Source: Bin34 sp965219935 (GTDB lineage Bacteria > Chloroflexota > Anaerolineae > Caldilineales > Caldilineaceae). From it: a DNA stretch of 64,000 bases. The stretch spans positions 4,216,001 to 4,280,000 of the forward strand of contig CBDCOU010000003.1 in NCBI GenBank assembly GCA_965219935.1, given 5' to 3'. Under the pieces are notes generated by a model that ran no database searches, was not told the origin of the DNA, and saw nothing but the letters and a program-made list of their open reading frames with translations. The number at the start of each line of letters is the position of its first letter. Position 1 is the stretch's first letter. A program made the translations under genes and the position numbers. Shown one piece after another: positions 35,699 through 44,525 of this stretch.

Positions 35699-37000
35699 AT
35701 GAAAAGATTTTTGTGGTTGCTGATGGCACTGGGCATGACTTCCGTCTTGCTGCTTGCAGCCTGTGTCCCGGTAGTGGAGGAAGGACCCGAGAAGGTCGAG
35801 ATTCTGTTCTGGGACCAGTTCCCCGACGTATCGGACCAGATGGATGCCCTGGTGGCCCGTTTCAACGACAGCCAGGACCGTATTGAAGTGGTGCGGGAAA
35901 GCTACACGACGACGGCCATGCGCGATGTGATCCGCACCGCGCTCAGTTCCGGAACCGGCCCCGACCTCTTCTACTACGATCTGGGGCCGGGCTTCGCCGG
36001 CGTTTTGGCCCAGGCCGGCTTGCTCATGCCCTTGGACGAAGCCTACACCGAACAGGGCTGGGACCAACGCATCTATCCTTGGACCCTGGCTCGCAGCACC
36101 TTTGACGGCCACGTCTATGGTGTTGCCAACGAACTGGAGTTCATTGGCGTCTTCTACAACATGCGCCTGTTTGAGGAGCATGGCTGGAGCATCCCCAACA
36201 GCTGGGAGGAACTGGTCGCCATGTGTGGCCCGATCCAGGAAGCCGGCCTGATTCCCCTGGCCTTCACCAACGGGTCCAGCTGGCCCAGCTACCACATGTT
36301 CAGCATCATGATGAACAACAAGGTGGGCCGCGACCGGCTGACGCGCATGATTTCCGGTATTGATTCTTGGGATCACCCGGATACGGTGGATGCCATCCAG
36401 AAATTCTTTGTCGACATGCCGGCCGCAGGCTGCTTCATGGACGACTTTGACGCCGTCAGCTACGATGACGGCCTGGCCCTGTTCCAGACCGGCAGGGCGG
36501 CCATGCTGCCGAGCGGCACCTGGCTGGTGGAGGCCCTGTCCAATCCGGACAACACCACGGAACCCATCGGCTTCTTCTTCCTGCCCTCCATCGACGGCAA
36601 TCCCGTCGTGGTCCCCGGCGGCATAGGCTCCGGCTGGGTCGTGAGTGCCGCGACCGAACACCCGGACGCGGTGTTGGAATTCCTGGATTACCTGATTGGT
36701 GACGAAATGGGCACATCCTGGGTCACCGAGATCAACGCGGTGCCCGCCTATCCCGTCGATACGGCGGACCTGGACCTGCCGGCCCTGCTGGTGCTGGCCC
36801 TGGACATCATCGGATCGCAGGCCGAAAGCATGGGCTACAACATTGATGTGGTCGTGCCTGCCGGTTTCAACCAGGTGCAGTGGGACGGCTTCGCGGCCAT
36901 TTTCCAGGGTGTCAAGACCCCTGCGGAAGTGGCGACCGAACTCCAGGCCGCCATGGACGAGGCCATCGCGGCCGGCGAGGTTGTCAATCTCACCGAGTAG
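35699..37000 (+). CDS. Sugar ABC transporter substrate-binding lipoprotein (cluster 1)
   Basis: A 433-residue family 1 extracellular binding protein. The leader ends in a lipobox (LLLAAC, Cys22). The mature part begins with the typical VEILFWDQFPD..DALVARFNDS, contains GTGPDLFYYD and the hinge segment GRAAMLPSGTWLVEAL, and ends in a region of helices with EVATELQAAMDEAIAAGE. Family members capture oligosaccharides, glycerol-3-phosphate or similar and hand them to MalF/MalG-type permeases, which are the next two genes. AAGGAG lies about eight bases before the ATG. Substrate unknown. Confidence 0.95.
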   Translation: MKRFLWLLMALGMTSVLLLAACVPVVEEGPEKVEILFWDQFPDVSDQMDALVARFNDSQDRIEVVRESYTTTAMRDVIRTALSSGTGPDLFYYDLGPGFAGVLAQAGLLMPLDEAYTEQGWDQRIYPWTLARSTFDGHVYGVANELEFIGVFYNMRLFEEHGWSIPNSWEELVAMCGPIQEAGLIPLAFTNGSSWPSYHMFSIMMNNKVGRDRLTRMISGIDSWDHPDTVDAIQKFFVDMPAAGCFMDDFDAVSYDDGLALFQTGRAAMLPSGTWLVEALSNPDNTTEPIGFFFLPSIDGNPVVVPGGIGSGWVVSAATEHPDAVLEFLDYLIGDEMGTSWVTEINAVPAYPVDTADLDLPALLVLALDIIGSQAESMGYNIDVVVPAGFNQVQWDGFAAIFQGVKTPAEVATELQAAMDEAIAAGEVVNLTE

Positions 37001-37029
37001 ACAAATTCGTTGGCTCCAAACCTGATACG

Positions 37030-37062
37030 GACATCCGGGGGATGGCCCGTCCCCCGGATGTC
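37030..37062 (+). terminator. Hairpin between binding-protein and permease genes
   Basis: A perfect 13-bp stem (GACATCCGGGGGA) with a seven-base loop starts 30 bases after the binding-protein stop. There is no U tract. Such hairpins often act as partial terminators or stabilise the upstream message so binding protein exceeds permease. Confidence 0.65.
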
Positions 37063-37109
37063 TTGGCCTTCCCCCGGGGAGTCCCATCCCCGATGGGCCT
37101 GAGTGGATT

Positions 37110-38006
37110 GTGACCGTTCGACCTCGCAGCCTGCGGCGCAGTTGGCGTCGCCAGGCTCTGCCCCTGCTGTTTGTTCTCCCCGCCTTGCTGGTGTACGCGT
37201 TGTTTGTCCTGTGGCCGTTCGTCAACACCATCTACTACAGCCTCACGGATTGGGACGGGGCCCAGCCGGTCAAGAACTTCATCGGATTGGCCAACTACCG
37301 GGACATGTTCGCGGATCCCCTGATGTGGCTGTCCCTGCGCCACAACCTGATCTGGATCGCCCTGGGGACCCTGACCCCGGTGGTGATTGGCCTGGTGCTG
37401 GCCAACCTCGTCTGGAGCGGCGTGAAGGGACGCACCCTGTTCCGCACGATTTTCTTCATGCCGGTCGTGTTGGCATCGGTCGTGGTCGGCATCATTTGGC
37501 ACTGGATCTACCACCCGTTGTTCGGCCCCGTCAACGTGGTGTTGCGGGCCGTGGGTTTGGAGGAGGTGGCCCGCGGCTGGCTGGGCGATTACGACTGGGC
37601 CCTGTACGCCCTCCTGCTGGCAGGCCTCTGGGCCTATTTCGGTTTCTGCTTCGTCATACTGCTGGCCGCGCTCCAAGGCATCGACATGGAGCTCCACGAT
37701 GCCGCCATGATCGACGGAGCCGGGTCGTTCAAGCGTTTCTGGCATGTCACCGTGCCCCAGCTGGCTCCGGTCCTGACCATGCTTACCGCGTTCACCCTGA
37801 TTGGCGGTTTCAACGTCTTCGACATCATTTTCGTCACGACCAGGGGAGGACCCGCGAACGCCACCGATGTGCTGGCGACGTACACCTACCGTCAGGCCTT
37901 CACACTCAATGAGGCGGGTTACGGGGCCACTCTGACCATGATGATCACGGTGCTCTCGCTCATCGCGTCCTACACCTTCATCACGTTGCGCGAACGGGGG
38001 CAATAG
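37110..38006 (+). CDS. Sugar ABC transporter permease, MalF/UgpA type (cluster 1)
   Basis: A 298-residue integral membrane protein with six predicted helices, the first at about 17-40. The cytoplasmic EAA loop that contacts the ATPase is present (ELHDAAMIDGAGSFKRFWH, near 192-210), followed by PQLAPVLTMLTAF. It starts with GTG; an ATG start is not available at family length. It is followed six bases later by the second permease, so the two are co-translated as a heterodimer. No ATPase gene lies in the cluster. Confidence 0.93.
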   Translation: MTVRPRSLRRSWRRQALPLLFVLPALLVYALFVLWPFVNTIYYSLTDWDGAQPVKNFIGLANYRDMFADPLMWLSLRHNLIWIALGTLTPVVIGLVLANLVWSGVKGRTLFRTIFFMPVVLASVVVGIIWHWIYHPLFGPVNVVLRAVGLEEVARGWLGDYDWALYALLLAGLWAYFGFCFVILLAALQGIDMELHDAAMIDGAGSFKRFWHVTVPQLAPVLTMLTAFTLIGGFNVFDIIFVTTRGGPANATDVLATYTYRQAFTLNEAGYGATLTMMITVLSLIASYTFITLRERGQ

Positions 38007-38011
38007 CGGCC

Positions 38012-38872
38012 ATGCGCAGTGCCACCCTCCCCCGCGCCTCCGGGCGTCGCGGAGCCTTCCTGCTGACCCTGATCAAGTACGCCATTCTCGTGGTGGTGGC
38101 CATCCTGTGTCTGATGCCTTTTGTCTGGGTGTGGTCCTCCGCCTTCAAGCCGTCGCTGGAAATCGCGGACACCCCCCTCGCCCTGCCCCGGGAACCCACG
38201 CTGCAGAACTTTGCCAATGCCTGGGTCCAGGGACGTTTCGCGAAGTACTTCATGAACAGCGTGATTGTCACGGTGCCCATCGTCGGGTTCACGCTGCTGT
38301 TGGCCTCGCTGGCGGGCTATGCGTTCGCCCGGCACTATTTCCGGGGACGGCTGACCCTTTTCTACGCGTTTCTTGTGGGTCTGACCCTGCCCTTCACGTC
38401 CATCATGATCCCTCTTTACTACACCTTGCGGGATACGGGGCTTCTGGGCACGTACTGGGCCATGATCATTCCCCAGACCGCCCTTGGCCTGCCCTTTGGC
38501 ATCTTCATCATGCGCGCCTTCTTCCAAAGCCTGCCGCGCGAACTGGAGGATTCGGGCCGGGTGGATGGCTGCAACGAGTTCGGGGTCTTCTGGCGGGTCA
38601 TGCTGCCCCTGACCGCTCCGGGAATGATCACGCTCGGCATCTTCAGTTTCCTGGGGGCATGGAATTCGTTTCTGCTGCCCCTGATCTTCATGCAGCGGGA
38701 GAGCCTGCGTCCCCTGGTCGTGGGGCTGATGTTTTTCCAGTCAAGGTATACGCGCGACTTTGCCCTGATCATGGCCGGCGCCACCATCATCAGCGTGCCG
38801 GTCATTGTGGTCTACATCATTTTCCAGCGCCAGTTCATACAGGGTCTGACGGCGGGAGCCGTCAAAGGCTGA
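38012..38872 (+). CDS. Sugar ABC transporter permease, MalG/UgpE type (cluster 1)
   Basis: A 286-residue membrane protein with six predicted helices (first at about 14-37: TLIKYAILVVVAILCLMPF). It has the MalG-type NSVIVTVPIVGFTLLLASLAG segment and the EAA motif ELEDSGRVDGCNEFGVFWRV near 178-197. It pairs with the preceding permease to form the channel for the solute delivered by the protein at 35699. A 555-base gap follows, with no clear terminator. Confidence 0.93.
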   Translation: MRSATLPRASGRRGAFLLTLIKYAILVVVAILCLMPFVWVWSSAFKPSLEIADTPLALPREPTLQNFANAWVQGRFAKYFMNSVIVTVPIVGFTLLLASLAGYAFARHYFRGRLTLFYAFLVGLTLPFTSIMIPLYYTLRDTGLLGTYWAMIIPQTALGLPFGIFIMRAFFQSLPRELEDSGRVDGCNEFGVFWRVMLPLTAPGMITLGIFSFLGAWNSFLLPLIFMQRESLRPLVVGLMFFQSRYTRDFALIMAGATIISVPVIVVYIIFQRQFIQGLTAGAVKG

Positions 38873-38959
38873 CATTCCCCAATCCGTCCGGGAACCTCCT
38901 GCCTGTAGTCACAGTCCTGGGGGAGGCGTTGTCGTCCATCCGCTCCTCGATGCGGTGAC

Positions 38960-39060
38960 GGGATAGGGATTTTGCCCATTGCCGATAGGCACGCATCATG
39001 GAATGCGACAGGTTTCCGGCTACCCGGATCACACGAGCAAGCGGATGCTCTTTGTTTGTC
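38960..39060 (+). pseudogene. Fragment of a MetH activation domain
   Basis: In one plus frame the DNA reads HHGMRQVSGYPDHTSKRMLF, which lines up with RYRGIRPAPGYPACPDHTSKRTIF of the intact MetH about 4.8 kb upstream, with three residues lost between GYP and DHTSKR. Similarity fades on both sides and no start is present. It is most simply a decayed scrap of a second metH. The remainder of the 38873-39390 gap holds nothing else I recognise. Confidence 0.5.
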
Positions 39061-39390
39061 CCACGACTGCGCCGCCAATTTTGTCCATGCCACTGCCTAC
39101 AGGACTGATAGCGTGCATCCGCGCTGCCGGCGTCCTGGCCCGGTCGTTTTCAGAGACGGCAGTCGGTTCCACCATCAATCATTTCCACATCCGGGTCTCC
39201 AAGTTGGCGAATCAGACCATCCCATTGAAATCGGAGCCTGTCAACCACACCTCCAGACTGCCGGAGATGTTCTTGACCATCGCCACCGGTCGTTTGCTGT
39301 CCTTGCTTGAGAGACCTGTCTTATCCATCAGCACCCCGGGCTGAGGGTTTTCATGGGACTGTAGAGAATACGTTTCCATTATGGATGTTA

Positions 39391-39414
39391 TATAATTGAT
39401 CCCGTATTGGGATC
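39391..39414 (+). promoter_or_regulatory. Candidate promoter and operator of the higBA operon
   Basis: A TATAAT at 39391-39396 lies 32 bases before the HigB start and is followed at once by an inverted repeat, GATCCC-gtatt-GGGATC (39398-39414). The repeat would overlap the transcription start, the usual position for autoregulation by a HigA-type antitoxin. No good -35 hexamer is visible. Confidence 0.5.
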
Positions 39415-39427
39415 GCAAAAGTCGACC

Positions 39428-39721
39428 GTGCGCATCATTGCCAGACGAACACTGCGAGAATTCTGGGAGAGCCACCCGAACGCCGAGGACCCGCTGCTCA
39501 GTTGGTACCGTACGGTTCGGCATGCGGATTGGGCTACGCCGATGCAGGTGAAGACCAGCTTCCCCAAGGCCGACATGGTTGGCAACAACCGCGTGGTCTT
39601 CAACATCAGAGGAAACCACTACCGCCTGATTGCAAAAATCGACTACCGGCACCGGATCGTGTTTGTCCGCTTCGTGGGCACACACGCCGACTACAACCGC
39701 ATCGATGCACGGGAGGTGTAA
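39428..39721 (+). CDS. higB: HigB-type toxin (RelE-superfamily mRNA interferase)
   Basis: A 97-residue toxin starting with GTG at 39428. It has the HigB pattern of the host-inhibition family: IIARRTLREFWESHP near the start, the WATPMQVKTSFPKADMVGNN stretch, RVVFNIRGNHYRLIAKIDY and the terminal VFVRFVGTHADYNRID with the expected His/Tyr-rich tail. HigB toxins cleave mRNA on the ribosome. The gene precedes its antitoxin by three bases, the reversed toxin-first order typical of higBA. Confidence 0.92.
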   Translation: MRIIARRTLREFWESHPNAEDPLLSWYRTVRHADWATPMQVKTSFPKADMVGNNRVVFNIRGNHYRLIAKIDYRHRIVFVRFVGTHADYNRIDAREV

Positions 39722-39724
39722 CCC

Positions 39725-40927
39725 ATGGTCAACGTTAGGCCGATTCGCACCGAAGCCGACTACGAAGCCGCCCTGGCGCGTGTCGACGAACTGATGGATG
39801 CCCGCGATGGGACGTCCGAAGAGGAAGAGCTTGAAGTGCTCGTCACCCTTGTCGAGGTCTACGAAGACAAGCACTACCCCTTTGGCTACCCCGACCCGGT
39901 TGCCGCCATCAAGTTCTGCATGGATCAGCAGGACCTGACTCCGCGTGACCTGATTCCCTACATCGGAAGTCGCGCCCGGGTCTCCGAGGTGCTCTCGGGC
40001 AAGCGTCCGATCACAATGTCCATGGCGCGTGCCCTGCACGAGCACCTTGCCATTCCCGCCGAGGTGTTATTGCAAAAGCCGACACCAGACAATGATGGGT
40101 CGCCCGCCGGTCTTGCCGCCGAACGCTTCCCCTTGAAGGCAATGGCACAGCGCGGATGGATCTCCAATCCACCCGACTTGCAGGACCGGGCGAGCGAACT
40201 GGTAGCAGGGCTTCTCGACCGCGCCGGCGGCTCCGATGCGCTTGCCGCGGTTCCGCTCTACCGCAAGAACGACCAACAGCGCATTAACGCCAAGACGGAC
40301 CCATATGCCCTACGGGCCTGGTGTTGGCAGGTGCTCGCCTCCGCGAACGATGGACCTCCCAGCACCCCGTATAAACCAGGGACCGTCACCCCCGATTTTC
40401 TGGCAGCCGTCGCGCGTCTGAGCCCATCGGAAGATGGACCCCTGAAGGCACGGGACTACCTCGCCGACCATGGGATTGTTCTGCGGGTGGAGCACCACCT
40501 CCCGAAGACACACCTGGATGCAGCCGTCTTCCACCTGCCGGGAAAGCCACCTGTCATCGGTCTGACTCTTCGCTACGATCGCATCGACAATTTCTGGTTC
40601 TGTCTCCTGCATGAACTGGCGCATCTGGGATGCCACCTTGACGACCGTCCCGAAGGCTTTGTCGACGACCTGGAGCTTCCAGGCAATGACGTCCACGAAG
40701 CGGAGGCCGATGAGTGGGCGCAGGAAGCACTCATCCCTCAAGATGAGTGGGACCAAGGCATGCTCCGGGACAAGCCGACCACCTTGGACGTGGTCTACTT
40801 CGCAAACAAGGTTGGCATTCATCCGGCCATCGTCGCTGGTCGGGTGCGGTACGAGACCGGCAACTACCGGCTCCTCTCACAACTGGTTGGGTCCGGCAAG
40901 GTCCGTCAGCAGTTTGAGGAGGTATAG
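39725..40927 (+). CDS. HigA-type antitoxin fused to an ImmA/IrrE metallopeptidase domain
   Basis: A 400-residue protein about four times the length of a plain HigA. Residues 1-115 form the antitoxin part with an XRE-like helix-turn-helix (DLTPRDLIPYIGSRARVSEV, GKRPITMSMARALHEHL). The C-terminal half is an ImmA/IrrE zinc peptidase with HELAH at 296-300 in FCLLHELAHLGCH and a later Glu-rich helix (HEAEADEWAQEALIP) supplying the third metal ligand. HigA parts bind the toxin and repress the operon; ImmA/IrrE parts cleave repressors in response to stress. The fusion could allow the antitoxin to cut itself or another regulator. The gene follows higB directly. Confidence 0.88.
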   Translation: MVNVRPIRTEADYEAALARVDELMDARDGTSEEEELEVLVTLVEVYEDKHYPFGYPDPVAAIKFCMDQQDLTPRDLIPYIGSRARVSEVLSGKRPITMSMARALHEHLAIPAEVLLQKPTPDNDGSPAGLAAERFPLKAMAQRGWISNPPDLQDRASELVAGLLDRAGGSDALAAVPLYRKNDQQRINAKTDPYALRAWCWQVLASANDGPPSTPYKPGTVTPDFLAAVARLSPSEDGPLKARDYLADHGIVLRVEHHLPKTHLDAAVFHLPGKPPVIGLTLRYDRIDNFWFCLLHELAHLGCHLDDRPEGFVDDLELPGNDVHEAEADEWAQEALIPQDEWDQGMLRDKPTTLDVVYFANKVGIHPAIVAGRVRYETGNYRLLSQLVGSGKVRQQFEEV

Positions 40928-41233
40928 GCCGTGGATTGGATGATTGTCGAGGCAACGGTTTTGTCTTTGCCGCACCCCTCAAACCTGTTCGGTTCATGGA
41001 CTTGGCAGAACATCCCCATCCGGGGGCGGGGCAGGTGGCGGTCGATTGGCCGAATACGCGACAGTGTTCCGGCCCTGCGGTTCTGGACGCTTGGCTTTCG
41101 CGCTTGACAAGAGGGGGTGGATGTGGGTGGCCTGCGCGCTGGCGTAGACGCGGAATACTGTCCCTAATGCGTACGAACGAGTGAGTGAGGTCACTGTCGT
41201 GGACATATGCTCGCAGGTGAAGCAGGAGGATGC
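40928..41233. other. Intergenic stretch, nothing recognised
   Basis: About 300 bases after the higBA operon. It contains a GGGGCGGGGC-rich segment but no gene remnant, promoter or strong hairpin that I can support. Confidence 0.5.
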
Positions 41234-41449
41234 ATGACCGGACCTTCGGCCACCCAAGTGGAAAACGTGCTGAACGCCAAGCTGGGTGAACTGCTGATCG
41301 CTTGGCATCCCAGGTGGAGCGAACACAACGTGTTCATCGATGCCACGCGGGTTCTGTGTGACCATGAAGCCAAGAAAATCGATGTTCTGGTCGTGTCGGA
41401 CGGCAACTGGGGCAGGGCGAACCTGTTCCGGCAGCGCCTTGCAGGGTGA
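41234..41449 (+). pseudogene. Truncated restriction/nuclease-like N-terminal fragment
   Basis: A 71-residue open frame beginning MTGPSATQVENVLNAKLGEL and including WHPRWSEHNVFIDATRVL and KIDVLVVSDG. This resembles, from memory, the N-terminus of larger restriction-type proteins with a PD-(D/E)XK-like fold, where the chain would continue into a VxExK segment. Here it ends soon after VSDG, so it is probably a broken remnant. It lies between higBA and an AAA/nuclease-like gene. Confidence 0.4.
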
Positions 41450-41497
41450 TGCGAGAACGGAAACTCCCGGCCCCAACGCGGTGAACTTTCCTGTTGC

Positions 41498-43270
41498 TCA
41501 GACACTCGGACTATAGAGGATCTCCCACTCGCATTCGATGGTCGGTGGAATGTTGGACGCGGCCTCCCGGTGGAAGTTCAGGTAGACCCCATATACCGTG
41601 CGGGGTCCGTGGCTCCACCCTTCGGCATAGGCCTTGTGACGGATTACCTGTGTCCGAGCTGCGGTCACACTGCGATTAAACTTTAATTCCATCACGTAGG
41701 TGCGGTCTCCAATCGTAGCCACCAGATCCGCATCGCCGCTCCACACCGATATTTCGGCGTGTGCATAGACATCCATGGCAATCAGCAGGCTTTGGAGAAC
41801 GGCTCGGTAAGGAGCTTCCGTCGTTAGGTTCTGGTGTGCCAGACCGTGGAAAAACGTGGTCAGTTCGCGGACCCAGGTTTCCAGATCGCCGTTCGTCAGC
41901 GCGCTATGCATCGGCTGCAGACGCCCGGGATTAAAGTCAACATCGTAGGCGGCCAGCAGATCCCGCGCGTAGGTGTCGCGTACTTCCCGGTTGGGGAAAT
42001 CGACCGTCAGGGGATCCTTGCCCCCGCCCTTCAGCGTGTAGTACCCGGACTGCAGCATCAGGGCAGTGAAGTCCGGTGCGTCGAGGCGATAGGCTGTCCC
42101 TTCCCGGTAGTCCCATGGCAGTGACGGATCGGGTAGTTGGCTCCTGCCCTGCTGAACCAACTGGACCAGCAAGGTCGGCGAACCGGACAGTGCCCACATG
42201 TTCGGGAAATCTCCCGCCAAGGCCCTGTGGCGTATGCCGGGTTCCTTCATGAGGCGCATGCACTCCAGCAGAGTGAAAGGGTTGTAGATTTGTGGTGTCT
42301 CCGGGTCTGGCCCGAAACGGTACCCGTTGTAATGGGCGCGCAGACCGTCCATGAGACGTCCGTCGGCCAGTTCAGGGGTCTCGGATTCAATCCACTCAAG
42401 GTACGGTGCGAAGTATGTCTCCAGTTCAGTCTGGGTGAAGCCGCACAGGGCGGCTGCAGTCGGCCGGTCCGACCAGTCCACCAGATTGTTCAGGGCGGAG
42501 AACAGATTAACGCGGCTGAACCGCGAGATTCCCGTCAGGAACGCCAGGTACAACTGATTCTGGCTTGCCTTGAGCACTGCATAGAAGTCGTGCAATGCTC
42601 CCAGCGCCTCATTTGTTCCCTCGACTCCCCCAATGAACTTGTGCAAGGGGGCATCGTACTCGTCCACCACTACTACAACTGGCGCCCGAAAGTGGCGGTA
42701 CAGACCATCAATGATGTTCCTCAGGGCCATGGCCGGATCGTCGTTGCCCTGCGGCAGGGGCGGCAGATAGCCGGTTCCCCAGGGGACTCCCCGGTCCGCC
42801 CAGCCGCGGGCGAGGTTCGCCATCTCGAACCCCAAGGCACTTTGAATGGAAGCGGAGGTCGAGCGGGACACGACGGACATGTCAATCCGCAGGACGGGAT
42901 GCCACCCGTGTACCCCGTGCCAATCTTCCGTGTCCAGACCCTGCCACAGCCAGCCGGGATTGCTCCAGTTTGGCTGCATGGAGATCATGGAACGGCTGTG
43001 CGCATCATCCGATGGGATTGCACTGTCGGGGGGGATGCCCTGGAACCAGGCCTCCAAGGTGCTGACCAACAGGCTTTTGCCAAACCGACGCGGTCGAGCC
43101 AGGAACTGGAATTGGTGTGCCAGCGGAGGAATCCCTCCCGACTTGACCGGGGTCACCTCCAGGAGTGTCCTGAGGAATCCGGTCTTGTCGACGTACAGGC
43201 CCTCTTGGTTGCGGATTTGAACGAATTCCGAACTGCCGGTGTGCAGAGGCGGAAACTGCTTGGGATACAT
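41498..43270 (-). CDS. AAA-ATPase-like/PD-(D/E)XK nuclease-superfamily protein (DUF1703 type)
   Basis: A 590-residue protein. The N-terminal AAA-ATPase-like region has RPRRFGKSLLVSTL (P-loop-like, about 60), the Walker-B-like VVVVVDEYDAPLHKF and sensor-like LAFLTGISRFSRVNLFSALN. The C-terminal domain is PD-(D/E)XK-like, with GDADLVATIGDRTYVMELKF giving the D...ExK pattern near 535-555. Members of this family are common, often multicopy and uncharacterised; links to mobile DNA or defence have been suggested. I chose the ATG at 43270 because the upstream frame is low-quality sequence. It stands on the opposite strand to its neighbours. Confidence 0.85.
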   Translation of the reverse strand: MYPKQFPPLHTGSSEFVQIRNQEGLYVDKTGFLRTLLEVTPVKSGGIPPLAHQFQFLARPRRFGKSLLVSTLEAWFQGIPPDSAIPSDDAHSRSMISMQPNWSNPGWLWQGLDTEDWHGVHGWHPVLRIDMSVVSRSTSASIQSALGFEMANLARGWADRGVPWGTGYLPPLPQGNDDPAMALRNIIDGLYRHFRAPVVVVVDEYDAPLHKFIGGVEGTNEALGALHDFYAVLKASQNQLYLAFLTGISRFSRVNLFSALNNLVDWSDRPTAAALCGFTQTELETYFAPYLEWIESETPELADGRLMDGLRAHYNGYRFGPDPETPQIYNPFTLLECMRLMKEPGIRHRALAGDFPNMWALSGSPTLLVQLVQQGRSQLPDPSLPWDYREGTAYRLDAPDFTALMLQSGYYTLKGGGKDPLTVDFPNREVRDTYARDLLAAYDVDFNPGRLQPMHSALTNGDLETWVRELTTFFHGLAHQNLTTEAPYRAVLQSLLIAMDVYAHAEISVWSGDADLVATIGDRTYVMELKFNRSVTAARTQVIRHKAYAEGWSHGPRTVYGVYLNFHREAASNIPPTIECEWEILYSPSV

Positions 43271-43652
43271 CGGATGTCTCAACGGTGCTGCGAGGCTGCG
43301 GCATCCCGCAGCCTTTTTGCGACCGGTTGCTGGGAATGGTCTCCCGTGTCCGGTGCCTTCAACGCGCCACTGCCCGAGAGCAGGGGCGCGCGGACCTGCT
43401 GACCGGCAGGAATGGACACCTGGTCCACGACAGGCTGCATGGTCATTGTAGGCGTTGGCGGGATCATGACAGGCGGCCGATTGCGGTTTGTCCCGGGTTC
43501 GGACCAACGCCGTCAGGGGTCGCCAATGGACACGGCCTCAAGCGGATGCGCCGCGCCGATGGTAACCGAGGGGGAGTCCGTCAGGAACGCGGGTATACAA
43601 TGGGGTCGATGTCCCCCGCTTAGGCAATGGAAGGCCGGCCGGCGCGCCGCAC
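43271..43652. other. Intergenic stretch, nothing recognised
   Basis: A 380-base gap between divergent genes: the AAA/nuclease-like gene and the carbohydrate operon. Promoters for both are expected here, but no hexamer pair stands out. Confidence 0.45.
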
Positions 43653-44462
43653 ATGATGAAAAAAGTCCTGGTGACCGGTCCCGCGGGCCGGATCGGCGTC
43701 TCCCTGACCGAATACGCCCTCGACCGCTACGATCTCAGGCTGGCCGTTCGCTCCACCCCGATGCCGGAGCATTTGGCGCACGTGCCAACCGTGTCGCTTG
43801 ACATTACGGATCCGGACTCCTGCCGGCAGGCCTGCGAAGGCATTGACACCGTGGTGCACCTGGCCGCCGAAGCCAGCACCGAAGCGGACTTCCGCGCCTC
43901 GCTCCTGCCCCGCAACCTGCTGGGGGTCTACAACATCCTGGAGGCCGCGGTGGCAGCCGGTTGCCAGCGGGTGGTGCTGTCCTCCTCGGTCCAGTCCATT
44001 GCCGGCTATCCCCTCGACCACCAGGTGCAGGAAGATTCCATCCCCCGGCCGCTGAACCTCTACGGGGCCACCAAGGCCTTCGCCGAGGCGATTGGCCATG
44101 TCTACGCCAAGTCGCACGGCCTGTCCTGCCTGGTGGTGCGCATCGGCACGTTCGAGCACAACCAGTTCCCGTTCCCGGCGAACGGCCGCAATCTCAGCAC
44201 CTTCATCTCGGCCCGGGACATGTCCCAGCTGCTGTGCTGCTGTGTGGACGCGGACCCCGACCTGGACTACGCCGTGGTGCACGGCGTCTCGCAGAATCGC
44301 TACAAGCGCATGGGCCTCACGCAGACCCGCAGCCTGGTCGCCTACAAGCCGCAGGATGATGCCTTCGCCTGTTTCGAGGTGGGCATTCCCTATCGGGACC
44401 GCTGGTTCGAGGAAGCCTACGACGGGCAGAGGCCGGAACAGCCGGTCAAGCCCAAGGCCTGA
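43653..44462 (+). CDS. NAD-dependent epimerase/dehydratase-like SDR, uronate-dehydrogenase style
   Basis: A 269-residue extended short-chain dehydrogenase. The NAD-binding loop is VTGPAGRIG (residues 7-15), followed by DTVVHLAAEAS and the catalytic YGATK at about 137-141 with SSSVQSIAG before it. The sequence style (GRIG loop, late ISARDMSQLL) is close to uronate dehydrogenases, which oxidise glucuronate or galacturonate to aldarolactones, but an epimerase role is possible. It is the first gene of a run with two GH4 glycosidases, 63 bases apart, consistent with uronic-acid or glycoside breakdown. Confidence 0.85.
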   Translation: MMKKVLVTGPAGRIGVSLTEYALDRYDLRLAVRSTPMPEHLAHVPTVSLDITDPDSCRQACEGIDTVVHLAAEASTEADFRASLLPRNLLGVYNILEAAVAAGCQRVVLSSSVQSIAGYPLDHQVQEDSIPRPLNLYGATKAFAEAIGHVYAKSHGLSCLVVRIGTFEHNQFPFPANGRNLSTFISARDMSQLLCCCVDADPDLDYAVVHGVSQNRYKRMGLTQTRSLVAYKPQDDAFACFEVGIPYRDRWFEEAYDGQRPEQPVKPKA

Positions 44463-44525
44463 CGGCCCTCCCTTTCCCTCTCCTCTGTTCACCCCACGCT
44501 TTGCCGACAGTTTCAGGAGTCGTTC

